From contig NZ_KZ626841.1 of NCBI RefSeq assembly GCF_002911015.1, forward strand, positions 124,001 to 188,000: DNA of 64,000 nt, given 5' to 3'. A program made the translations under genes and the position numbers. The notes below the pieces were generated by a model. The model did not search any database. It was not told the DNA's origin and saw nothing but the letters and a program-made list of their open reading frames with translations. Positions within the stretch are counted from its first letter, which is position 1. Every line of letters starts with the position of its first letter. Positions 17,184 through 25,311 of this stretch are shown here, piece by piece. This DNA is from Streptomyces populi. Lineage in GTDB: Bacteria > Actinomycetota > Actinomycetes > Streptomycetales > Streptomycetaceae.

Positions 17184-18014
17184 TCACGCCGGGACGGTTC
17201 TCGGCGCCGTGAGCGCCACGGTCGTGTACGACACCGTGAAGCGGCCTCCCAGCGCGTCGACGGCGGCGCCCACCTCGTCCAGCACGGCCGCCAGCGCGTC
17301 GGCGGGAAGCCGGGTCAGGGTGCCCTGGGTCGGCATCACGTCCAGCCACGCCTCCCGGGTGTAGGACCACTCCCAGGTGAAGCTCCATTCCTCCGGCTCG
17401 CCGAAACCGCCCGCCGCGCGGATGCCGTCGGCCGCCGTGCCGAGCACGGGCCGGTACGCGTCCACGGCCGGGCGGGTCACGGCGTCGAAGTCGAACGGGG
17501 AGTCGGGCATCGCGCTCCGGCAGGCCGCGGCGGTGGCCCGCGCCACCTCGGGCGGCAGCTGGAAGGTGTTCCAGAACGCGGCGAACCGTCCGCGCGGCCG
17601 CAGCACCCGCCGCACCGCGACGGCTCCGGCTACCGGATCGACCCAGTGCCAGGACTGGGCGGCGGCGACCGTGTCGAACGTACGCCCGGCCGCGTCCCAG
17701 TTCTCGACCGTCGCCACCTCGACCTCGGTGCCGAGTCGACGGGCCGTCGCGGCCATCCGCGGGTCGGGATCGACGCCGAGGACGGTGCAGCCCGCGGCCC
17801 GGAACTGCCGGGCGGCGATCCCGGTGCCGCAGCCGACGTCCAGGACGTCGGGGCCGGGGCTGCCGGAGACGATCCGCTCCACGAGCGCTCGCGGATAACG
17901 CGGCCGGGCCCGGTCGTAGCGTTCGGCGTCGGAGCCGAACGACTCCGCGGCCTGCCGGTACCGGTGCGGCTCCTGGGCGGAGGGACGCGATCCCTCGGAA
18001 GCTGGAGTGGGCAT
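17184..18014 (-). CDS. Class I SAM-dependent methyltransferase
   Basis: The 276-aa protein contains DVLDVGCGTGIAARQF (SAM motif I), LGVDPDPRMAATARR and SWHWVDPV, a Methyltransf_11-type enzyme of the UbiE/trans-aconitate methyltransferase kind. The substrate is unknown. The ATG at 18014 lies inside a 41-bp palindrome (18005-18045) shared with the divergent TetR gene, so repression by that regulator is likely. Confidence 0.88.
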   Translation of the reverse strand: MPTPASEGSRPSAQEPHRYRQAAESFGSDAERYDRARPRYPRALVERIVSGSPGPDVLDVGCGTGIAARQFRAAGCTVLGVDPDPRMAATARRLGTEVEVATVENWDAAGRTFDTVAAAQSWHWVDPVAGAVAVRRVLRPRGRFAAFWNTFQLPPEVARATAAACRSAMPDSPFDFDAVTRPAVDAYRPVLGTAADGIRAAGGFGEPEEWSFTWEWSYTREAWLDVMPTQGTLTRLPADALAAVLDEVGAAVDALGGRFTVSYTTVALTAPRTVPA

Positions 18015-18045
18015 GCGCCCACTATGAGTGGGCGCATGCCCACTC
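18005..18045. promoter_or_regulatory. Large palindrome, probable TetR operator
   Basis: Two 19-bp perfectly inverted arms (18005-18023 and 18027-18045) flank a 3-bp centre. Each arm contains AGTGGGC-ATGC/GCAT-GCCCACT and is itself nearly palindromic, so there are effectively two adjacent sites. It covers the methyltransferase start codon and sits 120 bp before the TetR gene. Confidence 0.75.
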
Positions 18046-18164
18046 GTCAACGCGTGAGCGCCGCGGGCCGGCACCTCCGGGCGGGCGCACGCCCGTCCGT
18101 GGCCGGTGGGTAACCTCGCGAGGAGAAGGACGACCCACGTCCGTACGGAAAGGCCGATGCACGC

Positions 18165-18758
18165 ATGCCGACCGGCGTAGCCCTGCGCGACGCGCGCGAG
18201 CAGCTCTTCGCGGCCGCCGAGCGCGTCCTGCTGCGGGACGGGCCGAACGCGCTGACCAGCAGGGCGGTCACCGCGGAGGCGGGCTGCGCCAAGGGCGTCC
18301 TGCACCGGCACTTCGCCGACTTCGACGCGTTCCTCGTCGAGCTCGTACGGGACCGGATCGCCCGCCTCGACGTCCGGGCCGCCGTCCTGCGCGAGGCCGC
18401 CGGTACCGGCACGGTCGTCGGCAACCTCACGGACGCCCTGGAGGACGTGTTCGGGTCGCTCGCCCTGGGGATCCTCGGCCTCGTCATCGCCCGTGACGAA
18501 CTGCGCGCCCGGCTGCGGGCCACCACCCCGGCGGGCCTCCCGCTGCTGACCGAGGCGGCGGCCATGATCGGTTCCTATCTCCGGCGGGAGCGGGACCTGG
18601 GCCGTGTCGCGGGGGAGGCGGACGTCGACACGCTGGCGCTCACGCTGATCGGGACCGGGCACCTGCTGTTCGCGGGCCGCGAGGACGCCCCGCCCGACCC
18701 GGACGACGTCCGGCGGACCGTGGGCTCGGTGGTCGCCGGGGCGGTACGCGCGGTGTAG
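18165..18758 (+). CDS. TetR/AcrR family transcriptional regulator
   Basis: The N-terminal TetR helix-turn-helix is seen as [35 protein letters not shown] and [10 protein letters not shown] (residues 8-60). The C-terminal ligand domain (to 197) is unremarkable. It is divergent from the methyltransferase and most likely represses it and itself through the palindrome at 18005-18045. Ligand unknown. Confidence 0.92.
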   Translation: MPTGVALRDAREQLFAAAERVLLRDGPNALTSRAVTAEAGCAKGVLHRHFADFDAFLVELVRDRIARLDVRAAVLREAAGTGTVVGNLTDALEDVFGSLALGILGLVIARDELRARLRATTPAGLPLLTEAAAMIGSYLRRERDLGRVAGEADVDTLALTLIGTGHLLFAGREDAPPDPDDVRRTVGSVVAGAVRAV

Positions 18759-18946
18759 CGGCAGAGGGGCGGGGCGGCCCGGCGCGTCGCGCTCCGCCCG
18801 GCCGGCGACCGGCCGGAACCTCCGCCGCGGCGTGTCGCGCGTCACGCCCGACGGCCGGGAATGCGGACGCCGGGTCCGCTGTTGCAGAGCACGTAACTGA
18901 TTGGCATGCGCGAGTCAAGGCTCGCGCGTGGGCGAAGGAGGACCTC

Positions 18947-19111
18947 ATGGCCCGCAGTACCGCGCGCCCCGTCGTCACGCTGAGGTCGACGGCCGGGACC
19001 GGCGCCACGTACGTGACGCGCAAGAACCGCGGCAACGACCCCGACCGGCTCGTCCTGCGCAAGTACGACCCGCTGGCGGGCAGGCACGTCGCGTTCCGGG
19101 AGGAGCGCTGA
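18947..19111 (+). CDS. rpmG: 50S ribosomal protein L33, Cys-free paralogue
   Basis: The 54-aa protein ([29 protein letters not shown]) is L33. It lacks the CxxC pairs of the zinc-binding form, so it is the zinc-independent C-minus type. GAAGGAGG lies 5-6 nt before the ATG. A 7-bp hairpin (GCGCGAG/CTCGCGC, 18908-18927) lies just upstream. It heads a three-gene set with L31 and L36. In Streptomyces such paralogues are usually controlled by Zur, but I cannot find a convincing Zur box here. Confidence 0.93.
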   Translation: MARSTARPVVTLRSTAGTGATYVTRKNRGNDPDRLVLRKYDPLAGRHVAFREER

Positions 19112-19186
19112 CCGCACGCCGGACACACCCGGTGACGTGACCGTCGTATCCGCGGACATACCCGCCGTAACCGAGGAGGAAGCCGC

Positions 19187-19447
19187 ATGAGGCCCGACAT
19201 CCACCCCGAATCCCGTCAGGTCGTCTTCCGGGACCGGTCCGCGGGCGTCGCGTTCCTGACGCGGTCCACCGCGCACTCCACGAAGACGATCGAGTGGGAG
19301 GACGGTGTCGTCCGTCCGCTCGTCGACGTGGAGATCTCGTCGGCGAGCCACCCGTTCCACACCGGGACCTCGAGGGTCCTGGACACCGCGGGCCGAGTGG
19401 AGCGCTTCGAGCGCCGCTACGGCCGCGCGGCGTCGAACCGGGGCTGA
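19187..19447 (+). CDS. rpmE2: 50S ribosomal protein L31 type B
   Basis: The 86-aa sequence [20 protein letters not shown] with [10 protein letters not shown] and [28 protein letters not shown] is type B L31, lacking the zinc cysteines. Its RBS is GAGGAGGA. It lies 75 bp after L33 and 41 bp before L36 and probably is co-transcribed with both. Under zinc limitation such copies replace the zinc-containing protein on the ribosome. Confidence 0.95.
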   Translation: MRPDIHPESRQVVFRDRSAGVAFLTRSTAHSTKTIEWEDGVVRPLVDVEISSASHPFHTGTSRVLDTAGRVERFERRYGRAASNRG

Positions 19448-19488
19448 CCGCCGGAGCACGCCGAGTCCGGCAGGAGGAGGACAGAGTC

Positions 19489-19611
19489 ATGAAGGTACGC
19501 AAGTCGCTGCGCTCGCTGAAGTCCAGGCCCGGGGCCCAAGTGGTCCGCAGGCGCGGCGTGGTCTTCGTCGTGAACAAGAAGAATCCCCGTCTGAAGGCCC
19601 GCCAGGGCTGA
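19489..19611 (+). CDS. rpmJ: 50S ribosomal protein L36 (Cys-free paralogue)
   Basis: The 40-aa [19 protein letters not shown] with [13 protein letters not shown] is L36 of the longer type. The positions that are Cys in the zinc form are not Cys. A strong AGGAGGA precedes the ATG. It ends the L33-L31-L36 group. Confidence 0.95.
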   Translation: MKVRKSLRSLKSRPGAQVVRRRGVVFVVNKKNPRLKARQG

Positions 19612-19993
19612 CGGCACATCAGGCGGAGGGCATCCGGTCCGGCCGGCGCACCGCGCGCCGGCCGGACCGGCCGTACGCGGGCCGTTCCCGGCCGCCCGCT
19701 TCCCGCCGGTTCGGGCGGGCCCCGCCGGGCACCGGCGCCGACCGCGGGGGCCCGGATGCCGGGACCCTCTTCGGGAACGCGGCCACGAAGATCATCGCAT
19801 CATGGCATCTCTTCACTCCGCCGACGGAGCCCGCGGCTCGATGACGCACCGGTCCGCCGGGAGTTACGATCACGACCGTGACGTGCCCTTCCTCCGCGGG
19901 CGACCGGATCGCCCGCGGAGGGCGGCGCGGTGGATGCGCTGGATCCGATGCGTGACGGTCGCGCCGGGCGAAGTACTCCGAGGGGAGCCGTTC
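19612..19993. other. 382-bp gap before the GPP34 gene
   Basis: The gap holds an in-frame upstream extension of the GPP34 gene (from 19802) with no RBS and poor protein character. I see nothing else beyond a likely promoter. Confidence 0.45.
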
Positions 19994-20599
19994 GTGACCA
20001 CGGCCAGGGACTTGTTCATCATCACGATGGACAAGGAGCCGGAACGTTCTGTGGGGCAGGGCGATCTGTCGCTCGCCCTCGCCGGAGCCGAGGTGATCGA
20101 TCTCCTCGCCGGCGAGGTCATCACCCTGGACGGTGACAGGATGACACCGGCCAGGCAGCCGGCGACGGACGACCGTCTTCTGGGCGAGGCCGCGTCCTCG
20201 CTCGTGCGGCAGGTCCCGTACGAGCGGGTCGAGGACTGGCTCTGGCGCAGGGGCCGCGATCTGGCCAAGGCCTACCAGGCCGACCTCGAACAGGCGGGCC
20301 AGCTCACCCGGCAACGACGGAGCCGACTGCCGTTCGGCGGCGAGCGGATGGAACTGGTGGACTCACCGGCCCGTAGCCGCGCGATGCATCGCTGGGCGGC
20401 GGACGAGCCCGTCCTCGCCGCGCTCGCCGAGGTCGTCGGGATCCCCTCCGAACAGACCGACGACACCTCGTCGGTCGAGGACGAGGCGGTGACCACCGTC
20501 CTGGTCGCCGTGCACGACGCGGTGATGGAACTGGAAGCCGTCCGGCAGCGCCGGGCCATCGAGAACGCGGCGTTCGCCAACATCTGGCGCGGCGCCTGA
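19994..20599 (+). CDS. GPP34 (GOLPH3/VPS74-like) family protein
   Basis: TTARDLFIITMD at the start, then LALAGAEVIDLLAGEVITLDGDRMTP and RAMHRWAADEPVLAALAEVVG, is the actinobacterial GPP34 pattern, 201 aa. Eukaryotic homologues bind phosphatidylinositol-4-phosphate at the Golgi; the bacterial role is unknown. The GTG at 19994 is chosen because AGGGGAG lies 6 nt upstream and family members begin at this point. It stands alone. Confidence 0.88.
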   Translation: MTTARDLFIITMDKEPERSVGQGDLSLALAGAEVIDLLAGEVITLDGDRMTPARQPATDDRLLGEAASSLVRQVPYERVEDWLWRRGRDLAKAYQADLEQAGQLTRQRRSRLPFGGERMELVDSPARSRAMHRWAADEPVLAALAEVVGIPSEQTDDTSSVEDEAVTTVLVAVHDAVMELEAVRQRRAIENAAFANIWRGA

Positions 20600-20855
20600 C
20601 GGAACCCGCACCGAGGGGCGGGCCCGTACGGAAGGGACGGTCCGTGGACGGCGACGGCCCGCCCGCGAGCGGTCCGGGCACCGGGGAGCGATCGGCGCCG
20701 CGAGCCGTCGGTTCGGTCGTACGAGGTGACCGGGCGGCCGACGCCGACGATCCGCCCGACGGCCACGAGAGGCCGGTCCGGTCGTGCGGGGGCCGGGCCC
20801 GGTGCCGCGAGCCCCGGTGCGAACGGTGAGGCGCGCGGGTGTGAACGGTGAGGCA

Positions 20856-20891
20856 CGGGGCCGGAGCGGCACGCGCACCGCTCCGGCCCCG
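20856..20891. terminator. Bidirectional 14-bp terminator hairpin
   Basis: CGGGGCCGGAGCGG (20856-20869) pairs perfectly with CCGCTCCGGCCCCG (20878-20891) around an 8-nt loop. It lies between the convergent GPP34 gene and the 385-aa protein gene. A near-duplicate of GAACGGTGAGGC lies just upstream (about 20820 and 20842). Confidence 0.75.
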
Positions 20892-20898
20892 CGGGAGG

Positions 20899-22056
20899 TC
20901 ACTCGGAAGCCTCGCGGGCCCGTTGCTCGCTCGCGCGCGCTTCCTGGAGGTGGGCGTCGACGCGTTGCGCCCGCCGGGGCAGCAGCGAGTCCGTGACGCG
21001 CTGGAGCGTCTTCGTCAGCGGGTGCTTGTCCTGCCCCCGGGCGGAGTCCCGCACGGCGGACGCCGCGTCACGGTACTCGGCCATCTCGGCGAGCGCCGCG
21101 TGGGCGAGTTCGGTCGCCTCGCGGTACAGGTCGCGCGACTTCGTCATGGCTTCGAGGGCCTCCGAGTACGAGGCCACCAGGGCGCGCGCACGGGTGAGTT
21201 CCTCTTCCATGGTCAGCAACTGCCAGTCCTCGCGCAGTGCCGTGAGCGCCGCCGCCGCCTCGTCCGGCAACGGCCAGGGGAGTGCCGCGAACTGCACGAT
21301 CTTGTCGAGGAGTTCCGTCGGTTCGGAGCCGTCGAGGAAGACACTGCGCACCCTGAACGCCTGCTCGTCGAACCCGACGCGGGCGGGTGTGCCGGACAGG
21401 ACGACGGCCCCGCCGCGCGGCACGGACGTCCCGAGGTCGCCGAGCGCCCAGTTGACGGCGTGGAACTGCTCGGGCGTGGCCCGGTGTTCCACCACGCGAT
21501 GCCGCAGGGCGGGCGGCAGCAGCCGGGTCAGCGGGAGGCGGCCCTCGGCGTCGGGGGTCATGGCCTCGTGGACGACGACGTTGATGCTCCAGCTGTGCCG
21601 GGCGATGTCCTTGAGCAGGCGGCGCAGCGCCGCGTCGTCCTTCGGCAGCGGGTTGATGTCCTGGAGCAGCAGCCCGGCCGCGGCGTCACGGTCCCAGGAG
21701 AGGTCGCTCCGCTCGGGCCAGAGCAGCGCGGCGGGGGAGGGCCACCCGGGATCCCAGGGCCGCTCCGCCTCGGCCGCCAGCGTCCAGCGCCGCTCGCCGT
21801 CCACGTGTTCACGTCCGTCGGTGGCGAGCCGGGCCCGCACGGTGACGTCGTCGTCGACGAACCAGCGCGCCTCGAAGACGTGGCCGTCCGGCGTCGTGGT
21901 GTTCTCCTTCTCCAGGAAGTCCTGGATCTTCTCACTGTTCTTCAGTTCCCGCAGGTGTTCCCGGAGAGCGCTCTGCGGGGCGGGGCCGGTGTGGCGCCCC
22001 GCGGCCAGCCAGACTGTTTCCGGGGCGGTGGGACGCTCTGTGGAGGACTTCGGCAT
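20899..22056 (-). CDS. Unrecognised 385-aa protein with C-terminal helical region
   Basis: Codon use and a plausible start (MPKSSTERPT) support a real gene. Residues about 25-260 look like a mixed alpha/beta domain (KIQDFLEKENTTTPDGHVFEARWF, LLLQDINPLPKDD, SWSINVVVHEAM, GGAVVLSGTPARVGFDEQ). From about 285 the protein is almost entirely long helices with coiled-coil character (LTMEEELTRARALVASYSEALEAM), ending in a basic stretch. There is no signal peptide or membrane segment, so it is cytosolic. I do not recognise the family. It is monocistronic and divergent from the LacI gene. Confidence 0.8.
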   Translation of the reverse strand: MPKSSTERPTAPETVWLAAGRHTGPAPQSALREHLRELKNSEKIQDFLEKENTTTPDGHVFEARWFVDDDVTVRARLATDGREHVDGERRWTLAAEAERPWDPGWPSPAALLWPERSDLSWDRDAAAGLLLQDINPLPKDDAALRRLLKDIARHSWSINVVVHEAMTPDAEGRLPLTRLLPPALRHRVVEHRATPEQFHAVNWALGDLGTSVPRGGAVVLSGTPARVGFDEQAFRVRSVFLDGSEPTELLDKIVQFAALPWPLPDEAAAALTALREDWQLLTMEEELTRARALVASYSEALEAMTKSRDLYREATELAHAALAEMAEYRDAASAVRDSARGQDKHPLTKTLQRVTDSLLPRRAQRVDAHLQEARASEQRAREASE

Positions 22057-22377
22057 GAGTCACTTTGCTGGTGGGGTGCGGTGTGCCCTCCCAGTATGGT
22101 CGCCTTTGGCCACGAGCCGGGAGGCGAGGCCCCCTGAGATCACGGACTTCCGCCATCGGGTGACTACGGATATTTCGTTGACGGTTGACCGTATTGGGGC
22201 ATTCGCGAAGAATCCGAGCGGGCCGCCGATCACGGCGGCGGCTCCGCCGTGACGGCTCGCGCGGCCGGCCCGCCGGGGGCGCGGACCTGCGCGGACCTGG
22301 GGCGGGCCGCGACCGGCCGGGACGTCACCGAGGGGCGGGCGCCGGTAGGGTTGCGGTCGGAGAAGGGGCGGACGCGG
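22057..22377. other. 321-bp divergent promoter region
   Basis: The region separates the 385-aa protein gene and the LacI gene. Its centre (22165-22215) is comparatively AT-rich and contains TTGACG and TTGACC plus the small inverted repeat ACGGT-TG-ACCGT at 22181-22192, which may be promoter elements for the rightward gene. Confidence 0.4.
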
Positions 22378-23370
22378 ATGCGGCAACGGGTGACCATGAG
22401 CGACGTGGCGCGGGTCGCGGGAGTCTCGTCCGCGACCGTTTCGTACGTGCTGAGCGGAAAGCGTCCGGTCACGGAGGAAACCCGCAGATCGGTCGAATCG
22501 GCCATCGAGCAGCTCGGCTTCAGTCTCAATCCCGTCGCCCGGAGCCTTCGTACGGGCAAGTCCACCATGGTCGCCCTCGTCGTACCGGACATCGCCAACC
22601 CCTTCTACGCGCTGCTCGCCCGCTCGATCCAGGACGAGCTGCGCGGCCGGGGCTATCACGTGCTGGTGAGCAGTACGGGAGCGCGACGGGACGAGGAGGA
22701 GGCGCTGCTGCACGAGGTGGTGCACCAGAGGTTCGCCGGTGTGGTGATGACGCCGTTCAGGCTCGCCACCGACGCCTTCGACGTGTTGCGCTCCGCCGGT
22801 ATCCCGGCGGTGGTCAGCGCGGACGTCTCGTTCGGTGACGTGGACCTGGTGACTCCCGACGCCGACGGCGCGGTCCGCGAGACGCTGGCGCACGTGGCGG
22901 CCACCGGCCGACGGCGCATCGGTGTGCTCGCCGGGCCGCTGGACGCCACGGGCGGCGATCCGCGCCTGGAGCGCATCCGGGAACACGCGGCCGGGGCGGG
23001 GCTGCGCATCGACCGGGAGCACGTGGTCCACGGCGAGCACACGCGCGAGGCGGGAGCGGAGGGCTTCGAGCGGCTGATGCGTGCGAGGACCCGGCCCGAA
23101 GCGGTGCTGTGCGGCAACGACATCACGGCCGTCGGCGCGATGGACACGGCCGAGCGCCTCGGGCTCGACATCCCCGGCGACGTGTCCCTGGTGGGGCACG
23201 ACGACATCGAGTTCGCCTCGCTGGTCCGGCCGCGTCTGACGACCATCCGCTACCCGGCGCGCGAGGTGGGCCGCGCCGCGGCCGGGCTCCTTCTGGAGCA
23301 GATCGACGGCCGGACGCGGCGAAGGACCGTGCGGGTCGCCGCGGCCTTCGTGGCGCGCGCGTCGGTCTGA
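22378..23370 (+). CDS. LacI/GalR family transcriptional regulator
   Basis: MSDVARVAGVSSATVSYVLSGKRPVTEETRRSV is the LacI helix-turn-helix with hinge (residues 7-60, RSLRTGKSTMVALVVPDIANPFY), followed by a periplasmic-binding-protein-like domain (CGNDITAVGAMDTAERLGLDIPGDVSLVGHDD). Length is 330 aa. GGAGAAGGGG precedes the ATG. It lies upstream of, and in line with, the galactoside transport and hydrolase operon. The palindrome at 23507-23520 is its likely operator. Confidence 0.93.
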   Translation: MRQRVTMSDVARVAGVSSATVSYVLSGKRPVTEETRRSVESAIEQLGFSLNPVARSLRTGKSTMVALVVPDIANPFYALLARSIQDELRGRGYHVLVSSTGARRDEEEALLHEVVHQRFAGVVMTPFRLATDAFDVLRSAGIPAVVSADVSFGDVDLVTPDADGAVRETLAHVAATGRRRIGVLAGPLDATGGDPRLERIREHAAGAGLRIDREHVVHGEHTREAGAEGFERLMRARTRPEAVLCGNDITAVGAMDTAERLGLDIPGDVSLVGHDDIEFASLVRPRLTTIRYPAREVGRAAAGLLLEQIDGRTRRRTVRVAAAFVARASV

Positions 23371-23390
23371 CACCGCTCCAGTGCCGGTCC

Positions 23391-23430
23391 GGCAGCTCCG
23401 GTACCGGCCTGACAGCTCCGGTACCGGCCT
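23391..23430. repeat. Tandem duplication of a 20-bp unit
   Basis: The unit G(G/A)CAGCTCCGGTACCGGCCT occurs twice head to tail right after the LacI gene, with one mismatch. Each copy contains the palindrome CCGGTACCGG. Confidence 0.8.
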
Positions 23431-23506
23431 GGCGCCGGCGACCGCCTCTCCCGTCGCGCCTGTCTCCGCCGCGCGTCTTTGCCGGATCGATGTCGAGGGG
23501 CCGTAG

Positions 23507-23520
23507 CGTAATCGATTACG
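23507..23520. promoter_or_regulatory. LacI-type operator palindrome
   Basis: CGTAATCGATTACG is a perfect 14-bp palindrome with the central CG of LacI/GalR operators. It is 137 bp after the LacI gene and about 470 bp before the transporter. Confidence 0.65.
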
Positions 23521-23644
23521 TTGCGCGAAACTGAGCGGCGGGAGGCCGCCCGGCCGGGGGTGCCCGGCCCGTGATCCGCCGTCGATCTGTCGCATTCGGC
23601 AGGGAATGGTCAGCGAGTCGATTTGGGTTGCCCGTAAATAAAAA

Positions 23645-23661
23645 CAAACATCAGATGTTTG
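23645..23661. promoter_or_regulatory. AT-rich palindrome, unknown operator
   Basis: CAAACATC-A-GATGTTTG is perfectly inverted and lies in the only strongly AT-rich stretch nearby (23630-23672), flanked by A- and T-runs. It is a good candidate binding site for a second regulator or a promoter element. Confidence 0.55.
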
Positions 23662-23872
23662 CTTTTGATTGGACGCATCCCGAAAGCCAACATCGTCAAT
23701 ACGGTCAGGGTGCCTGTCGCGTGCCGGTTCTCGTGTCGGGCGGGGTTGGGGGCAGGGCGGCTCGCGCCGATCGCTGCCGCCCGTTTTCTGCGTGCTTGTC
23801 GAGGGGTTGACCCCCTGGCGGCAGTGGCCCGTGAGGTGTCGGTCACGTTTCGGGTACGGCGGGTACGAGGTC

Positions 23873-23901
23873 TTGACGCGGTGGCGACATGGGGCTGTCA
23901 T
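23873..23901 (+). promoter_or_regulatory. Possible promoter of the galactoside operon
   Basis: TTGACG at 23873-23878 and TGTCAT at 23896-23901 are separated by 17 bp. The start codon of the binding-protein gene follows 92 bp later. The -10 is only a partial match. Confidence 0.4.
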
Positions 23902-23992
23902 TACGCCCACGTTGTTCGGTCGAGTTGGTTTCTGATCGATTTCGGCCTCCTCGCCGTCCGACCCGATCGAGCCCCAGCCCTCAGGAGCCGTC

Positions 23993-25303
23993 ATGCACCT
24001 TCCCCTCTCGGGACCGTTCGCCCCGACGCCCAGCCGTCGCACCCTCCTCCGCGGAATGGGCGGCGCGGCCGTCCTCGGCGCCGGCATACCCCTGCTGAGC
24101 GCCTGCGGCAGCACGGACGCGGCCGCGGACCCGAAGACGGTCACCGTCGGCTCCAACGCCTCCGACGCCGTGCCGAAGAAGGCCTTCGCCGACGTCTACG
24201 CGGCGTTCAAGAAGCAGTCCGGCATCACGGTCGACGTGAACACCAAGGACCACAACACCTTCCAGGAGCAGATCAACTCGTATCTGCAGGGCACCCCGGA
24301 CGACGTGTTCAACTGGTTCGCCGGGTACCGCATGCAGTTCTTCGCCGCCAAGAAGCTCGCCGCGCCCATCGACGACGTGTGGGACAGGATCGGTGACAAC
24401 TTCCCCGACGCGATGAAGAAGCTCAGCAAGGGCGAGGACGGCAAGTACTACTTCGTCCCGATGACCACGTACCCGTGGGCCGTCTTCTACCGCAAGAGCG
24501 TCTTCCGGCAGCACGGCTACAAGGTCCCCACCACCTGGGACGAACTGATCGCCCTGTGCAAGCAGATGAAGAAGGACAAGCTGGTCCCGATCGCCTTCGG
24601 CGACAAGGACGCCTGGCCCGCGATGGGCACCTTCGACCAGATCAACTTCCGTCTCAACGGCTACGACTTCCACGTCCAGCTGATGGCGGGCAAGGCCTCC
24701 TGGACCGACGCCAAGGTCAAGGCCACCTTCGACCACTGGGCCGAGCTCCTCCCGTACCACCAGGACGGCTTCATGGGCCGCACCTGGCAGGACGCCGCGC
24801 AGACGCTCGTGGCCAAGAAGGCCGGCATGTACCTCCTCGGCACCTTCGTGGCCCAGCAGTTCACCGACAAGGACGACCTGGACGACCTCGACTTCTTCCC
24901 GTTCCCGGAGATCAACTCCGCGTACGGCCAGGACACCGTGGAGGCGCCCACCGACGGTCTCATGGTCAGCAAGGCCCCCAAGAACCGTGCCGGTGTCCTC
25001 AAACTGCTGGAGTACATGGGCAGCCCGGCCGCCGAGGAGCTCTACCTCAAGGGCGACCCGAGCGTGGTCGCCGCCTCCAGCAAGGCCGACACCTCCGCGT
25101 ACTCGCCGCTCCAGAAGAAGGCCTTCGACATGATCGGGGGTGCCAAGTCCCTGACCCAGTTCATGGACCGCGACTCCCGGCCGGACTTCACCGCGACGGT
25201 GATGCAGCCCGGACTCCAGAAGTTCCTCCAGAACCCCAAGGGCGTGGACGGCCTGCTGGCGTCCATCGAGCGCCAGAAGAAGCAGATCTTCGCGACCTCG
25301 TGA
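23993..25303 (+). CDS. Sugar ABC transporter substrate-binding lipoprotein
   Basis: The signal has twin arginines (SRRTLLRG, residues 14-21) and a lipobox ending at Cys38 (LLSAC), so it is probably a Tat-exported lipoprotein. The mature part is a family 1 extracellular solute-binding protein (VTVGSNASDAVPKKAFADVYAAFKKQSG start region, WAVFYRKSVFRQHGY, VPTTWDELIALCKQMK, DGLMVSKAPKNRAG). Length is 436 aa. It begins the operon with two permeases, GH36 and GH42 enzymes, so the ligand is probably a galactose-containing oligosaccharide. No ATPase gene is present; in streptomycetes a shared MsiK-type ATPase usually serves. Confidence 0.93.
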   Translation: MHLPLSGPFAPTPSRRTLLRGMGGAAVLGAGIPLLSACGSTDAAADPKTVTVGSNASDAVPKKAFADVYAAFKKQSGITVDVNTKDHNTFQEQINSYLQGTPDDVFNWFAGYRMQFFAAKKLAAPIDDVWDRIGDNFPDAMKKLSKGEDGKYYFVPMTTYPWAVFYRKSVFRQHGYKVPTTWDELIALCKQMKKDKLVPIAFGDKDAWPAMGTFDQINFRLNGYDFHVQLMAGKASWTDAKVKATFDHWAELLPYHQDGFMGRTWQDAAQTLVAKKAGMYLLGTFVAQQFTDKDDLDDLDFFPFPEINSAYGQDTVEAPTDGLMVSKAPKNRAGVLKLLEYMGSPAAEELYLKGDPSVVAASSKADTSAYSPLQKKAFDMIGGAKSLTQFMDRDSRPDFTATVMQPGLQKFLQNPKGVDGLLASIERQKKQIFATS

Positions 25304-25311
25304 GCGACCTC

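Larger units (their letters stand above)
23371..23992. other. 622-bp regulatory region between lacI-type gene and galactoside operon
   Basis: No gene is supported. It holds a tandem 20-bp duplication (23391-23430), a LacI-type palindrome (23507-23520), an AT-rich palindrome (23645-23661) and a possible promoter (23873-23901). Such a density of sites fits tight sugar control. Confidence 0.6.

Noticed and set aside
18886..18906. Zur box upstream of L33
   Set aside because: The best match (ending TGATTGGCA) lacks several conserved bases and symmetry.
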